DNA of 64,000 bases from Blattabacterium cuenoti (GTDB lineage Bacteria; Bacteroidota; Bacteroidia; Flavobacteriales; Blattabacteriaceae), in NCBI RefSeq assembly GCF_014252375.1, contig NZ_CP059221.1, positions 186,001 through 250,000 on the forward strand. The letters run 5' to 3'. The notes under the pieces are model-generated. The model was given only the letters and a program-made list of their open reading frames with translations, had not been told where the DNA came from and ran no database searches. A program made the position numbers and the translations under genes. Numbering within the stretch: position 1 is the first letter of the stretch; every line of letters starts with the position of its first letter. Of this stretch, positions 9,536-18,903 are shown in pieces.

Positions 9536-10612
9536 TTAATATTCTTTAATTTTATTTATTAAATATTTATTTTCTTTATTAGTACCTATAGTAATTCTTA
9601 TGCAATTATTACACAATATTATTTTTGATCTATCTCTAACTATAATATTATTTTTAATTAAATAACGATACAAATTTTTTGAAGAATTATTTATTTCTAC
9701 TAGTATAAAATTAGTAGAACTAGGATATACTTTTTTTATAATAGAAATTTTTTTTAAAGATTTAATCATACGTGTTCTTTCTCTAAGAACACATTTTAAA
9801 TTATATAAAAACATATTTTTATTTCTTAGAGCTTTAATTGCTATTCTTTGTGATAAAAAATTTATATTATAAGGATATTTAATTTTATTCATAAATTCAA
9901 TAATTTCTTTTGATGCAATTCCTATACCTATTCTTATCCCAGCCAGTCCCCAAGATTTAGATAAAGTTTGCAATATTATTAAATTTGGATATTTGTTAAT
10001 TTTTTTTGAAAAAGATTCTTCTGAAGAAAAATCTATATATGCTTCGTCTAATACAACAATTCCACAAAATGTATTTAGTATATACTCAATATATTCTTTT
10101 TTTATGTGGTTTCCTGTTGGATTGTTAGGTGAACATATAAATATAATTTTACTATTTTTATTAACAACTAATTTAAGTTTACGTATGTTTAATTGATAAT
10201 TTTTTTTTATAAGAGGAATTTTTATAACATCTACTCCATGAATATTTCCTATTACTTCATACATACCATATGTAGGAATAAATATAATAGAATTATCTAT
10301 TTCAGGACGAGAAAAAATTCTGTATAATATATCTATTATTTCATCACTACCATTTCCTAAAAAAATATTGTATTCAGAAATTTTTTTTATTTCTGATATT
10401 TTCTTTTTTAATTCTTCTTGTAATGGATCAGGGTATCTGTTGTATGGATTTTTAAAATATAAAGGAGATCCAAATGAATTTTCATTTGCATCTAAAAGTA
10501 TAGAATTATTATTTATTTTATTATACTCATATCTAGCAGATGAATACGGTTTTATATTTAAAATATTTTTTCTTACTAAAGAATATAAATCAAAGTTCGA
10601 CGATTTATTCAT
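9536..10612 (-). CDS. hisC: Histidinol-phosphate aminotransferase
   Basis: A PLP enzyme of fold type I that converts imidazole acetol phosphate to histidinol phosphate. The 358-residue protein shows LDANENSFGSP near residue 40, FICSPNNPTGNH near 160, VLDEAYIDF near 187 and the PLP lysine in LQTLSKSWGLAG near 215. It follows hisD by 13 nt and precedes hisB by 4 nt in the operon. Confidence 0.95.
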   Translation of the reverse strand: MNKSSNFDLYSLVRKNILNIKPYSSARYEYNKINNNSILLDANENSFGSPLYFKNPYNRYPDPLQEELKKKISEIKKISEYNIFLGNGSDEIIDILYRIFSRPEIDNSIIFIPTYGMYEVIGNIHGVDVIKIPLIKKNYQLNIRKLKLVVNKNSKIIFICSPNNPTGNHIKKEYIEYILNTFCGIVVLDEAYIDFSSEESFSKKINKYPNLIILQTLSKSWGLAGIRIGIGIASKEIIEFMNKIKYPYNINFLSQRIAIKALRNKNMFLYNLKCVLRERTRMIKSLKKISIIKKVYPSSTNFILVEINNSSKNLYRYLIKNNIIVRDRSKIILCNNCIRITIGTNKENKYLINKIKEY

Positions 10613-10625
10613 TATATTAATTTTT

Positions 10626-11918
10626 TTAATTTAATCGTATATCTATAGATTTTTTATGTGCTAATAATCCTTCTTCTGAAGATAAAACGTTTATACAATT
10701 TGATAAATTTTTTAGACCTTTTTTAGATAGTTTTTGAAAAGTTATTTTTTTTATAAAACTATCAACAGATATTCCACTATAAGCTTTAGAAGCCCCACTA
10801 GTAGGAAGAACATGATTTGTCCCTGTCGCATAATCTCCTGCACTTACTGGAGAATAATTACCTAAAAATACAGATCCGGCATTGAAAATCTTTTTACTCA
10901 ATTCATAACAATTATTACAGTTTATAATTAAATGTTCTGGAGCAATTTCATTTGATAAATCTATACATTCTTTTAAAGAAGAAAAAGTTATTATTTTACT
11001 ATTTTTTATGGATTTTTTTATAATATCTTTTCTATTTTCTAAATTTATTTGTTGTTTTAAAAATTTAATAATTTTATTAATCCATGAATCTTTGTTAGTG
11101 GTAATTACGATAGCATAGCTTTCTATATCATGTTCTAATTGAGATAGTATATCAGAAGCTATATAATATGGATTTGCTGTATTGTCTGCAATAATAACTA
11201 CCTCAGAAGGTCCTGCAGGAACATCTATAGATAAATATTGTTTTTGAGAAACAATTTTTTTTGCTTTATTAACATAAGAATTTCCTGGTCCGAATATTTT
11301 ATATACTGACGGAACACTATTTGTTCCATATGCCATAGCAGCAATTGCTTGCGCACCTCCTAATTTATATATTTTATCTATTCCTATATATTTTGCTGCA
11401 TATAAAATAGAATTATGTATATTTCCAGTTTTATCAGGTGGTGTACATAAAATTATATTTTTACATCCAGCTAGTTTAGCAGGGATTCCTAGCATTAATA
11501 CAGTAGATATAAGTGGTGATGTACCTCCAGGTATATATAACCCAATTTTTTCTATAGGTACATTTTTTGTCCAACAATAAACTCCTTCTACAGGTGTTAT
11601 TTTTTTTAAATAATTATTTATTTGGTGTTTATGAAAATAAAATATATTTTCATATGATTTTTTAATAGAATCTTTTAATTCTTTAGATATTTTTTTATCA
11701 GATTCATTTATTTCTTTATAAGAAACTCTAAATACGTTAATATCTACTTTATCATATTTTTTAGTATAATTTTTTAAAGCATAATCTCCATATATTTTTA
11801 CATTTTTTATTATAGATGTAACTAAGGTTGTTAATTTTGAATTTTTTTCTGAATGTCTATTGTTCAAAATAAACTTTAATGCATTATTGAATTTAGGTTG
11901 AAAATATGTTTCAATCAT
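10626..11918 (-). CDS. hisD: Histidinol dehydrogenase
   Basis: A zinc enzyme that oxidises histidinol to histidine with NAD. The 430-residue protein has IGLYIPGGTSPLISTVLML near residue 120, FGPGNSYVNKAK near 210, DVPAGPSEVV near 232 and the signature around SQLEHDIES near 262. EIAPEHLI near 325 carries catalytic Glu and His. All hallmark residues I can check are present. It lies 3 nt after hisG. Confidence 0.96.
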   Translation of the reverse strand: MIETYFQPKFNNALKFILNNRHSEKNSKLTTLVTSIIKNVKIYGDYALKNYTKKYDKVDINVFRVSYKEINESDKKISKELKDSIKKSYENIFYFHKHQINNYLKKITPVEGVYCWTKNVPIEKIGLYIPGGTSPLISTVLMLGIPAKLAGCKNIILCTPPDKTGNIHNSILYAAKYIGIDKIYKLGGAQAIAAMAYGTNSVPSVYKIFGPGNSYVNKAKKIVSQKQYLSIDVPAGPSEVVIIADNTANPYYIASDILSQLEHDIESYAIVITTNKDSWINKIIKFLKQQINLENRKDIIKKSIKNSKIITFSSLKECIDLSNEIAPEHLIINCNNCYELSKKIFNAGSVFLGNYSPVSAGDYATGTNHVLPTSGASKAYSGISVDSFIKKITFQKLSKKGLKNLSNCINVLSSEEGLLAHKKSIDIRLN

Positions 11919-11921
11919 TAT

Positions 11922-12779
11922 TTATAGTATAATTTTTTCTATTGGAAGAACTAAAATATCTTTTGCTCCAAGTGATTTTAAATTTTCTATAATTTTCCAA
12001 AAATCATTTTCATTAATAACAGAGTGAACAGAGCTACATTTTGAATTTGATAAGGGAAGTATAACAGGACTTTTAATACCTGGAAGACATGATATTATAC
12101 TTTTTAATTGTTTATTAGGCACATTAAGTAATATATATTTATTATTTTTAGCTTTTTTTACAGATCTAATTCTAAATAATAATTTATTCATTATAATTTT
12201 TTTATAATATGTTAAATTAATATTAGATGCAAGCATAGCTTCTGACTTTAAAATTGTTTCTACTTCTTTTAATCCATTCATAAATAAAGTAGATCCACTA
12301 CTTACTAAATCACAAATACAATCAGCTAAACCTATTCCAGGAGCTATTTCTACAGCACCAGATATTTCATGTATATCAGATTTAATACATTTTTTTTTAA
12401 AAAATTTTTTTACTAGAAATGGATAACTTGTTGCAATTTTTTTTCCATTTAAATCATTTATATTTTTATAAACCAAAGATTTTGGAACTGCTATGGATAA
12501 TCTACATTTTCCAAATCCTAAAGATTCTTTAACGTTTATTTTTTTTCTTTTTTCTAATAATACATTTTTTCCTACAATTCCTATATCAGCGACTCCATCT
12601 TCTAAATATTGAGGAATATCATCGTCTCTTAAAAAAAGAATTTCTAAAGGAAAATTTAATGCCGTTGTTTTTAATTTATCTATACCAATATTGATTTCGA
12701 TACTACAGTCTTTTAATAACTTAATTGAGTCTTCATAAAGACGTCCTGATTTTTGAATAGCTATTTTAAGTTTATCCAT
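11922..12779 (-). CDS. hisG: ATP phosphoribosyltransferase (long form)
   Basis: HisG commits ATP and PRPP to histidine synthesis and is the usual feedback target. The 285-residue length indicates the long form with a C-terminal regulatory domain, so no HisZ partner is needed. KLKIAIQKSGRLYEDS opens the protein, DIGIVGKNVL lies near 85, and the PRPP loop region DLVSSGSTLFMNGL near 165. It is the first gene of the his operon. The leader upstream holds a TATATTTG box and a strong hairpin. Confidence 0.95.
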   Translation of the reverse strand: MDKLKIAIQKSGRLYEDSIKLLKDCSIEINIGIDKLKTTALNFPLEILFLRDDDIPQYLEDGVADIGIVGKNVLLEKRKKINVKESLGFGKCRLSIAVPKSLVYKNINDLNGKKIATSYPFLVKKFFKKKCIKSDIHEISGAVEIAPGIGLADCICDLVSSGSTLFMNGLKEVETILKSEAMLASNINLTYYKKIIMNKLLFRIRSVKKAKNNKYILLNVPNKQLKSIISCLPGIKSPVILPLSNSKCSSVHSVINENDFWKIIENLKSLGAKDILVLPIEKIIL

Positions 12780-12799
12780 ATCTTAGGAGAAGAAAGAAC

Positions 12800-12823
12800 A
12801 AAAGCTTACTTTTGTAAGCTTTT
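12800..12823 (-). promoter_or_regulatory. Perfect 10-bp hairpin in the his operon leader
   Basis: The arms aaaagcttac and gtaagctttt are perfect inverted repeats around a 4-nt loop and end about 20 nt before the hisG start codon. On the minus strand a pyrimidine-rich run (TTTTGTTCTTTCTTC) follows. On the plus strand a T-rich run follows, but no plus-strand gene ends here. No ATG and hence no leader peptide lies between the promoter box and hisG. An attenuator-like or mRNA-stability role is inference. Confidence 0.55.
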
Positions 12824-12866
12824 TATTTTATTTTAGATATTTTTTTTACAAAATTATGTATTTAGG

Positions 12867-12874
12867 CAAATATA
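12867..12874 (-). promoter_or_regulatory. TATATTTG, -7 box for the his operon
   Basis: The plus strand reads CAAATATA, the reverse complement of TATATTTG (TAnnTTTG consensus). It would place the transcript start near 12860 and give an untranslated leader of about 80 nt that contains the 12800-12823 hairpin. A second match (TAATTTTG) lies at 12849-12856. No clear -33 element is seen. Confidence 0.5.
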
Positions 12875-12928
12875 AATACAATTTTGAATATTTTATTTAC
12901 AATTTATTTAATGATCTTATTGTATAAA

Positions 12929-13705
12929 ATGAAAAAAATTAAAATTGTTAGTTATAATATTAATGGAATTAGATCTGGTATATTAAAAGGGCTTAATTAT
13001 TGGATTTTAAAAAATAATCCTGATATTATTTGTTTACAAGAAATTAGAGCAAATTTTGAACAAATAAATGTTTTTAATTTTAAAAAAATGGGATATTATC
13101 ATTATTGGTTTTCTTCTAAAAAAAAAGGATATAGTGGAGTAGGAATACTTTCAAAAGAAAAACCATATAATATAGAATATGGAATAGGAATAGAAGAGAT
13201 AGATAAAGAAGGTAGAGTTATTCGTATTGATTTAAATAATAAAATATCAGTAATTAGCGTTTATGTTCCATCTGGAAATGATATAAAAAACAGATTAAAA
13301 TTCAAATTTTTTTTTCTAAAAAAATTTTTTTTACATATAAAAAAAGTAAAAAAAAAAATTTCTAATTTAATTATATGTGGAGATTATAATATATGTCATA
13401 ATGAAATAGATATTTATGATCCTATTAATAATAAAAATGTTTCAGGATTCTTGTTAGAAGAAAGAGAATGGATGAGTAATTTTATAAATTTAGGATTTAT
13501 AGATAGTTTTAGAAATTTTGTAAAAACAGGAAATAATTATAGTTGGTGGAGTTACCGTAACTTTTCAAAAATTAATAACAGAGGATGGAGAATTGATTAT
13601 GTAATGATTAGTGATAATCTTAAAGATAAAATGATTAATTCTTATTTAATGCCAGAGGTATGTTATTCAGATCATTGTCCTGTTGTATTAGAAATAAAAT
13701 TATAA
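12929..13705 (+). CDS. xth: Exodeoxyribonuclease III / AP endonuclease
   Basis: This metal-dependent enzyme of the EEP fold cuts abasic sites in base-excision repair. I chose the ATG at 12929 (MKKIKIVSYNING), because the family begins there; the in-frame ATG at 12884 adds residues with no family match. The 258-residue product has all signature blocks: YNINGIRSG, ICLQEIRA, CGDYNICHNEIDI, NNRGWRIDYVMIS and SDHCPV with the catalytic Asp-His. It is divergent from hisG. Confidence 0.93.
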   Translation: MKKIKIVSYNINGIRSGILKGLNYWILKNNPDIICLQEIRANFEQINVFNFKKMGYYHYWFSSKKKGYSGVGILSKEKPYNIEYGIGIEEIDKEGRVIRIDLNNKISVISVYVPSGNDIKNRLKFKFFFLKKFFLHIKKVKKKISNLIICGDYNICHNEIDIYDPINNKNVSGFLLEEREWMSNFINLGFIDSFRNFVKTGNNYSWWSYRNFSKINNRGWRIDYVMISDNLKDKMINSYLMPEVCYSDHCPVVLEIKL

Positions 13706-13710
13706 AATAA

Positions 13711-13783
13711 TGACCTGACTGGGATTCGAACCCAGGACCCTTACATTAAAAGTGTAATGCTCTACCAGCTGAGCTACCAGGTC
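13711..13783 (-). tRNA. tRNA-Lys (UUU)
   Basis: The reverse complement folds as a complete cloverleaf of 73 nt. It has acceptor GACCTGG/TCAGGTC, D-stem GCTC/GAGC, anticodon stem TTACA/TGTAA with loop CTTTTAA (anticodon TTT), and T-arm CTGGG-TTCGAAT-CCCAG. The discriminator is A and CCA is not encoded. It lies between xth and aroK, on the opposite strand to both. Confidence 0.97.
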
Positions 13784-13808
13784 ATATTTAATATTTTTAA
13801 CTTTTAAA

Positions 13809-13816
13809 CAAATATA
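13809..13816 (-). promoter_or_regulatory. TATATTTG, -7 box for tRNA-Lys
   Basis: CAAATATA on the plus strand is TATATTTG on the minus strand, 26 nt before the tRNA-Lys 5' end. It would give a short leader of about 20 nt to be removed by RNase P. Confidence 0.5.
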
Positions 13817-13827
13817 CTATAAATTTT

Positions 13828-14346
13828 ATGTTTTTTATGAAAATTACATTAATGGGATACATGGGGTCTGGAAAAACTACTATTGGAAAAATTTTATCTA
13901 AAAAATTAGATTATAAATTTTATGATTTAGACGATTTAATTCAAAAAAATCAAAATAATTCTATTGAGAATATATTCAAAAAATATGGAGAATTACATTT
14001 TAGAAATATAGAAAATATAGTATTAAAAAAATTTTTTTTTAATAAATACAAACCATATGTTTTATCTGTTGGTGGAGGCACCCCATGTTTTTACAATAAT
14101 ATTTATTTAATGAATAAATTTTCAAAAACTTTTTATCTAAAAATGGATAGTTTTTTTTTATTTAAAAGATTATTATTAAATGAAAATAGACCTATGATAT
14201 ATAATTTTAAAAAAAATGATTTATTTAAATTCATTATGAATCATTTGTTTAAAAGAACTTTTTTTTATGAAAAATCTCATAAAAAAATAGTAATAAATAA
14301 TAAATCTAAAAACGAAATAATTAAAGAAATTTATAAATATATATAA
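13828..14346 (+). CDS. aroK: Shikimate kinase
   Basis: The kinase phosphorylates shikimate in the chorismate pathway. The 172-residue protein has the Walker A motif GYMGSGKTTIG near residue 10, DLDDLI near 34 with the shikimate-binding Asp, the FRNIE region near 60 and SVGGGTP near 82. A second ATG at 13837 is an equally good start. It precedes tilS by 8 nt. With aroA at 33021-34283 it feeds the his/trp-rich amino-acid output of this symbiont. Confidence 0.94.
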   Translation: MFFMKITLMGYMGSGKTTIGKILSKKLDYKFYDLDDLIQKNQNNSIENIFKKYGELHFRNIENIVLKKFFFNKYKPYVLSVGGGTPCFYNNIYLMNKFSKTFYLKMDSFFLFKRLLLNENRPMIYNFKKNDLFKFIMNHLFKRTFFYEKSHKKIVINNKSKNEIIKEIYKYI

Positions 14347-14354
14347 AAAAAATA

Positions 14355-15704
14355 ATGAAATATTATTCTTATTGTAAGAAAAATTTATTATTAGAAATAA
14401 AAAAATTTTTTTCATATTCAAATAAAAAATATAATAATATTGGAGTTGCTGTTAGTGGTGGATTGGATAGCATGGTACTTCTTCATTTATTGCTAAATAT
14501 TTTTAATGAATTAGAAGTAATTCATTGCAATTTTAATTTAAGAAGAAATGAATCTAATAAAGATGAATTATTTGTATATAATTTTTGTAAAAAAAATGGT
14601 ATAATATGTAATATTAAAAAATTTAATCTTTTAAAAGAAAAGAAATTTTCTATTCAAATGTTAGCTAGAAAACTAAGATATAATTGGTTTAATGAATTAT
14701 TAAATAATAATAAATATGAATGTATTGCTTTAGGCCATCATTTTGATGATTCTATTGAAACTTTTTTCATTAATCTTATTAGAGGAACTGGAATAAAAGG
14801 ATTGTTAGGTATTCCTAAATGTAATAATAAAATTATACGTCCTCTTTTCAATTTAAAAAAAGAAGATATATTATACTATGCTAATAAAAATAAAATTGAA
14901 TGGAGATTAGATTATAGTAATTACGATACTAAATATATTAGAAATAGAATACGATTAAATTTAAATCCAATTTTAAATTCTTTTTCAGATAGTTTTTATA
15001 AAGGGATGAAAAATACTATTAATTTTCTTAATGATGAAAATATTTCTATAGAAAATAATTTTAATAAAATTTGTGATGAGATTACAATATATAAAAAAAT
15101 TAATCCTTTTATTTGGAAAATAAATAATAAAATAATAAAAAAATTTAATCCTTTAAATTTTTATTTATTTAGATTATTTAATCCTTATGGATTTTATGAT
15201 ATAGATAGTTTAGTACGTATTTTAAATTCAGAATCTGGAAAAAAATTATATTCCAAAAAATATTGTCTTATAAAAGATAAAAATTATTTAATTCTTATAG
15301 AAAAAGAGTTTTTACTTAAAAAAAATATTTTCAATATACCAAATTTAAAATTTTTAAATAATATTTACTTGCCTATTAAAATAAAATTTTTTGTAAAAAA
15401 ATTTTATAAAAAATATGAATATGAAAAAAAGGAAAAAAATATTTTTTTTATCGATTTTGATAAAATTAAATTTCCATTATTTTTAAGAAAATGGAATAAA
15501 AATGATTATTTTTTTTATGATAAAAATAAAAAAAAAACTTTAAGTAAATACTATAAGGACAATAAATTTTCTTTTATTAAAAAGGAAAATACATGGTTAT
15601 TAGTAAATAATAATAATAATATTATTTTAATAATAAAAAATTGCATAGATAATAGATTTAAAGTTACAAATAAAACTAAAAATATACTTATTATTAATAC
15701 ATAA
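14355..15704 (+). CDS. tilS: tRNA(Ile)-lysidine synthase
   Basis: TilS converts C34 of the CAU-anticodon tRNA-Ile to lysidine, essential for AUA decoding, which matters in such an AT-rich genome. The 449-residue protein shows the PP-loop motif VSGGLDSMVLLH near residue 34 and the family blocks HCNFNLR, ALGHHFDDSIETFFINLIRGTG and RPLFNL. Its C-terminal domain (about 330-449) is poorly conserved and very Lys/Asn-rich. Confidence 0.93.
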   Translation: MKYYSYCKKNLLLEIKKFFSYSNKKYNNIGVAVSGGLDSMVLLHLLLNIFNELEVIHCNFNLRRNESNKDELFVYNFCKKNGIICNIKKFNLLKEKKFSIQMLARKLRYNWFNELLNNNKYECIALGHHFDDSIETFFINLIRGTGIKGLLGIPKCNNKIIRPLFNLKKEDILYYANKNKIEWRLDYSNYDTKYIRNRIRLNLNPILNSFSDSFYKGMKNTINFLNDENISIENNFNKICDEITIYKKINPFIWKINNKIIKKFNPLNFYLFRLFNPYGFYDIDSLVRILNSESGKKLYSKKYCLIKDKNYLILIEKEFLLKKNIFNIPNLKFLNNIYLPIKIKFFVKKFYKKYEYEKKEKNIFFIDFDKIKFPLFLRKWNKNDYFFYDKNKKKTLSKYYKDNKFSFIKKENTWLLVNNNNNIILIIKNCIDNRFKVTNKTKNILIINT

Positions 15705-15734
15705 ATAAATTTTATAATATCAAAAAGTTAACTT

Positions 15735-16397
15735 ATGGTAAAAATAGAAAAAAATTTTTTTAATATAAAAAATTTAATACCAAAAAATATAAAATTATTG
15801 ATAGTTTCTAAAAAACAGAATACATATTCTATAAAAAAATTATATAAAATAGGACAAAAAGATTTTGGAGAAAATTATATTCAAGATATTGTCAAAAAAT
15901 ACCATAATCTTCCAAAAGACATACGTTGGCATATGATAGGAAATATACAGAGTAATAAATTAAAATATATAATACCTTTTATACATTTAATTCATAGTGT
16001 TCAAAAATTGAAACATATAAAAATAATTAATAAAATAGGATTAAAATATAATAAAATTGTAAAATGTCTTTTACAAATACGTATTTCAAATGAACTTAAT
16101 AAATCTGGAATTTTTTATGAAAAACATGAAAAAATTGATTTTTTATTAGATTTTAGTAAAAAAATGAATAATATAAAAATATTGGGGTTAATGGGAATAG
16201 CATCATTTAAAGAAATGAAAATTGTAGAAAATGAATTTTCATGTCTAAATAATTTATATAATAAATATAAAATTAAATATAATTTTAATATTCTTTCTAT
16301 GGGAATGAGTAGAGATTTTTCCTCAGCTATTAAATATAATACTAATATGATACGATTGGGATCCTCAATTTTTGGAAAAAAAAATAAAATTTTATAA
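15735..16397 (+). CDS. YggS-family pyridoxal-phosphate homeostasis protein
   Basis: Members bind PLP in an alanine-racemase-type barrel and help keep free PLP in balance; no catalytic activity is established. The 220-residue protein shows the PLP lysine region LLIVSKKQ near residue 20, FGENYIQD near 45, WHMIGNIQSNK near 65, LGLMGIASF near 155 and LSMGMSRDFSSAI near 187. RLGSSIFG near the end is the phosphate-binding segment. It meets trpA tail to tail with a 6-nt overlap. Confidence 0.9.
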   Translation: MVKIEKNFFNIKNLIPKNIKLLIVSKKQNTYSIKKLYKIGQKDFGENYIQDIVKKYHNLPKDIRWHMIGNIQSNKLKYIIPFIHLIHSVQKLKHIKIINKIGLKYNKIVKCLLQIRISNELNKSGIFYEKHEKIDFLLDFSKKMNNIKILGLMGIASFKEMKIVENEFSCLNNLYNKYKIKYNFNILSMGMSRDFSSAIKYNTNMIRLGSSIFGKKNKIL

Positions 16398-17159
16398 AAA
16401 TTCTTTAATAAAATTTTTTTTTTTTAAATCTTTTTTTTTTTCCAAAAATTTAATGAAGTGACTTCCAATAATACCTCCATTAGCATATTTACATGATATA
16501 TTATAACTTTTTTTATTTTTTATTCCGAAACCAATTAGTTTAGGTTTTTTTATATTTAAATTATTAATTTTCTTAAAGAAAGAAATTTGTTTCTTTCCAA
16601 AAGAATGAATTTCTCCTGTTACAGAATTAGAAGATACTAAATAAATAAATCCTTTTGTTATTTTACTTATTTTAATAATCCTAGAGATACTAGTTTGTGG
16701 AGTTATTAAAAATATCATAGGAATAGAATACTTATCAAATATTATTTTGTAATTTTTTTTGAAAAAATCTATAGGAATGTCTGGAAATATTAATCCAGAT
16801 ATATTCATTTTACTACAATTTTTTAAAAATTTAATTTCTCCAAATTTATAAAATTGATTAAAATATCCCATTAAAACTATTGGTTTATTTACTATATTTA
16901 GTATTTTTTTTATTTGTGAAAATAACAAAGAAATATTCATTCCATTTTTTAATGCAATTCTATTACTATTTTGAATAATCATTCCATCAGATAATGGATC
17001 AGAATATGGAATACCTATTTCTATTAAATCTACAGGAATATTTTGTAAAATTTTTAGAATTATTGAAGTACTATTAATTTTTGGATATCCAGCTGTAAAA
17101 TAAATACATAATATATTTTTATCTTTTTTCTTAAAAAGATTATATAATTTATTTCTCAT
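16392..17159 (-). CDS. trpA: Tryptophan synthase, alpha subunit
   Basis: TrpA cleaves indole-3-glycerol phosphate to indole, which normally tunnels to TrpB. The 255-residue barrel is open throughout with the catalytic Glu in LIEIGIPYSDPLSDG near residue 50 and the Asp in the same block; IGFGI and GSHFI phosphate loops are present. Two long T tracts (T12 at 16414-16425, T11 at 16431-16441) lie in its C-terminal codons. Its partner trpB, which it overlaps by 4 nt, is broken, so its present role is uncertain. Confidence 0.93.
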   Translation of the reverse strand: MRNKLYNLFKKKDKNILCIYFTAGYPKINSTSIILKILQNIPVDLIEIGIPYSDPLSDGMIIQNSNRIALKNGMNISLLFSQIKKILNIVNKPIVLMGYFNQFYKFGEIKFLKNCSKMNISGLIFPDIPIDFFKKNYKIIFDKYSIPMIFLITPQTSISRIIKISKITKGFIYLVSSNSVTGEIHSFGKKQISFFKKINNLNIKKPKLIGFGIKNKKSYNISCKYANGGIIGSHFIKFLEKKKDLKKKNFIKEFL

Positions 17160-18305
17160 AAAAACTTATTATATATACTAATATCTTTATCGCCCCTTCC
17201 AGACAAAATTAATATAACTAAGTCATTTTTATTAAAAGATATTTTTTTTAAAGCAGACAATGCATGTGCACTTTCTAATGCAGGAATAATCCCTTCTAAT
17301 TTAATTAATTCACATCCTGCTTTTATTGATTCTTTATCATTAGAATACAAAAATTTCACACGTTTTTTTTTAAATAAATTAGCATGCATAGGACCTATAC
17401 CTGGATAATCTAAACCAGGAGATATTGAATATGCAGGAAGAATTTGTCCATATTCATCTTGTAATAATAAAGTCATACTACCATGTAGTATTCCTTTGCT
17501 TCCACAATGAATAGATGCAGCGGTACTCATAGTATTTAAACCTAATCCTGATGCCTCTACTGCTATAAGTTTTACATTTTTTTTATTTAAAAAATGATAA
17601 AAAGATCCAGCTGCATTACTACCTCCACCTATACAAGCAATTATATAATCTGGATTTATATATCCTTTTTCTTTTAATTGAATTATTATTTCCTTGCTTA
17701 TTATAGATTGTAAATCTGCAACCATTTGCGGATATGGATGTGGACCTACAGTTGATCCAATCAAATAATAACTATTATTATTATTAATCCAATAACGTAT
17801 TGATTCATTTACTGCATCTTTTAATGTTTTTTCTCCACTAAGAACAGGAATGATTTTTGCTCCTAATGCTTTCATTTTTATTACGTTATATGATTGTCTA
17901 TTAATATCTTTTTTCCCCATAAATATAACACATTTTAAATCCATCATTGAACAAGTAGTTGCTACAGCTATACCATGTTGTCCTGCACCAGTTTAAGCTA
18001 TTATTTTTTTTTTTCCTAATTTAATTGCAAATAAGCTTTGGCCAACTGTATTATTTATTTTATGCGATCCTGTATGATTTAGATCTTCTCTTTTAAAAAA
18101 AATTTTAGCTTTATATTTTCATTAAAGGAGATGGTCTTCCTACATAATCTTTTAATATTTTGTTATATGATTTTCTAAATTCATTACTTTTAATAAATTT
18201 TTTATAATTATCTTGAAGTTCTTTTATATTTTTATATAACATTTCTGGTATAAAAGCTCCTCCAAATTCCCCATAAAATCCATTTTTATCTACAAAAAAA
18301 TTCAT
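17156..18305 (-). pseudogene. trpB: Tryptophan synthase beta subunit, broken by frameshift and nonsense
   Basis: The remnant aligns over its full length with TrpB, the PLP enzyme that joins indole and serine. The first 64 codons (18305 down to 18114) end at VGRPSPL and then run into TAA at 18111. The next conserved block, [13 protein letters not shown], continues in another frame, and about nine residues between them are missing. A second lesion is an in-frame TAA at 17993-17995, where the family has the catalytic Glu of AETGAGQHG. The rest (GGGSNAAGSF and so on) is intact. Two independent lesions make sequencing error unlikely. Confidence 0.93.
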
Positions 18306-18898
18306 TTACTTTTTATTTTTTTTATAAAAGTCTTTATTTTATTTTTATTTTTTTTACCTGGATAAATTTCAAATTTACTATTTATATCTAAACCGTACAT
18401 TTTTGGATGAAAAAATTTTTTGATTTTATTAATATCTTTTAAACCAATACCTCCGCTTAAAAAAAATTTTTTATCAAAATCATATTCATAAAGTTTTTCC
18501 CAGTCAAATTTTTTTCCGCTTCCTCCATTATTATCAAAAATAAAATAAGAACAAAATGGAATATAGTTTAATAAAATTTTCATAGAAAAATTATTATTTA
18601 TTTTAAAGCTTTTTATAATTTTTATTTTTTTTTTAAATAAACTTTCACATAAATAGATATTTTCTTTTCCATGTAACTGAACAAAATCTAATTTTTTTTT
18701 ATTGTATATATTTATGATATTTTCTTTTTTTTCATCAACAAATACTCCTACTTTATAAGTATATATATCGTCAGGTATATAAAAATTATATCCAACAAAT
18801 CTAGGAGATTTAGGGTAAAATATAAAACCAATGAAATCTGGATTCAATTTTGATATTTCTTTAATATCATATTTAATTCCACATATTTTTATTTTCAA
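18302..18898 (-). CDS. trpF: Phosphoribosylanthranilate isomerase
   Basis: TrpF catalyses the Amadori rearrangement before TrpC. The 198-residue barrel begins MKIKICGIKYD with the catalytic Cys and shows GFIFYPKSPRFV near residue 25, VQLHGKE near 73, FIFDNNGGSGKKFDW near 118 with the catalytic Asp, and FLSGGI near 142. The frame is open. It overlaps the broken trpB by 4 nt and follows trpC by 5 nt. Confidence 0.93.
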   Translation of the reverse strand: MKIKICGIKYDIKEISKLNPDFIGFIFYPKSPRFVGYNFYIPDDIYTYKVGVFVDEKKENIINIYNKKKLDFVQLHGKENIYLCESLFKKKIKIIKSFKINNNFSMKILLNYIPFCSYFIFDNNGGSGKKFDWEKLYEYDFDKKFFLSGGIGLKDINKIKKFFHPKMYGLDINSKFEIYPGKKNKNKIKTFIKKIKSK

Positions 18899-18903
18899 TT
18901 AAA

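Noticed and set aside
12800-12823. Terminator for a plus-strand gene
   Set aside because: A T-rich run follows on the plus strand, but the upstream gene (hisG) is on the minus strand and divergent from xth, so there is nothing to terminate.
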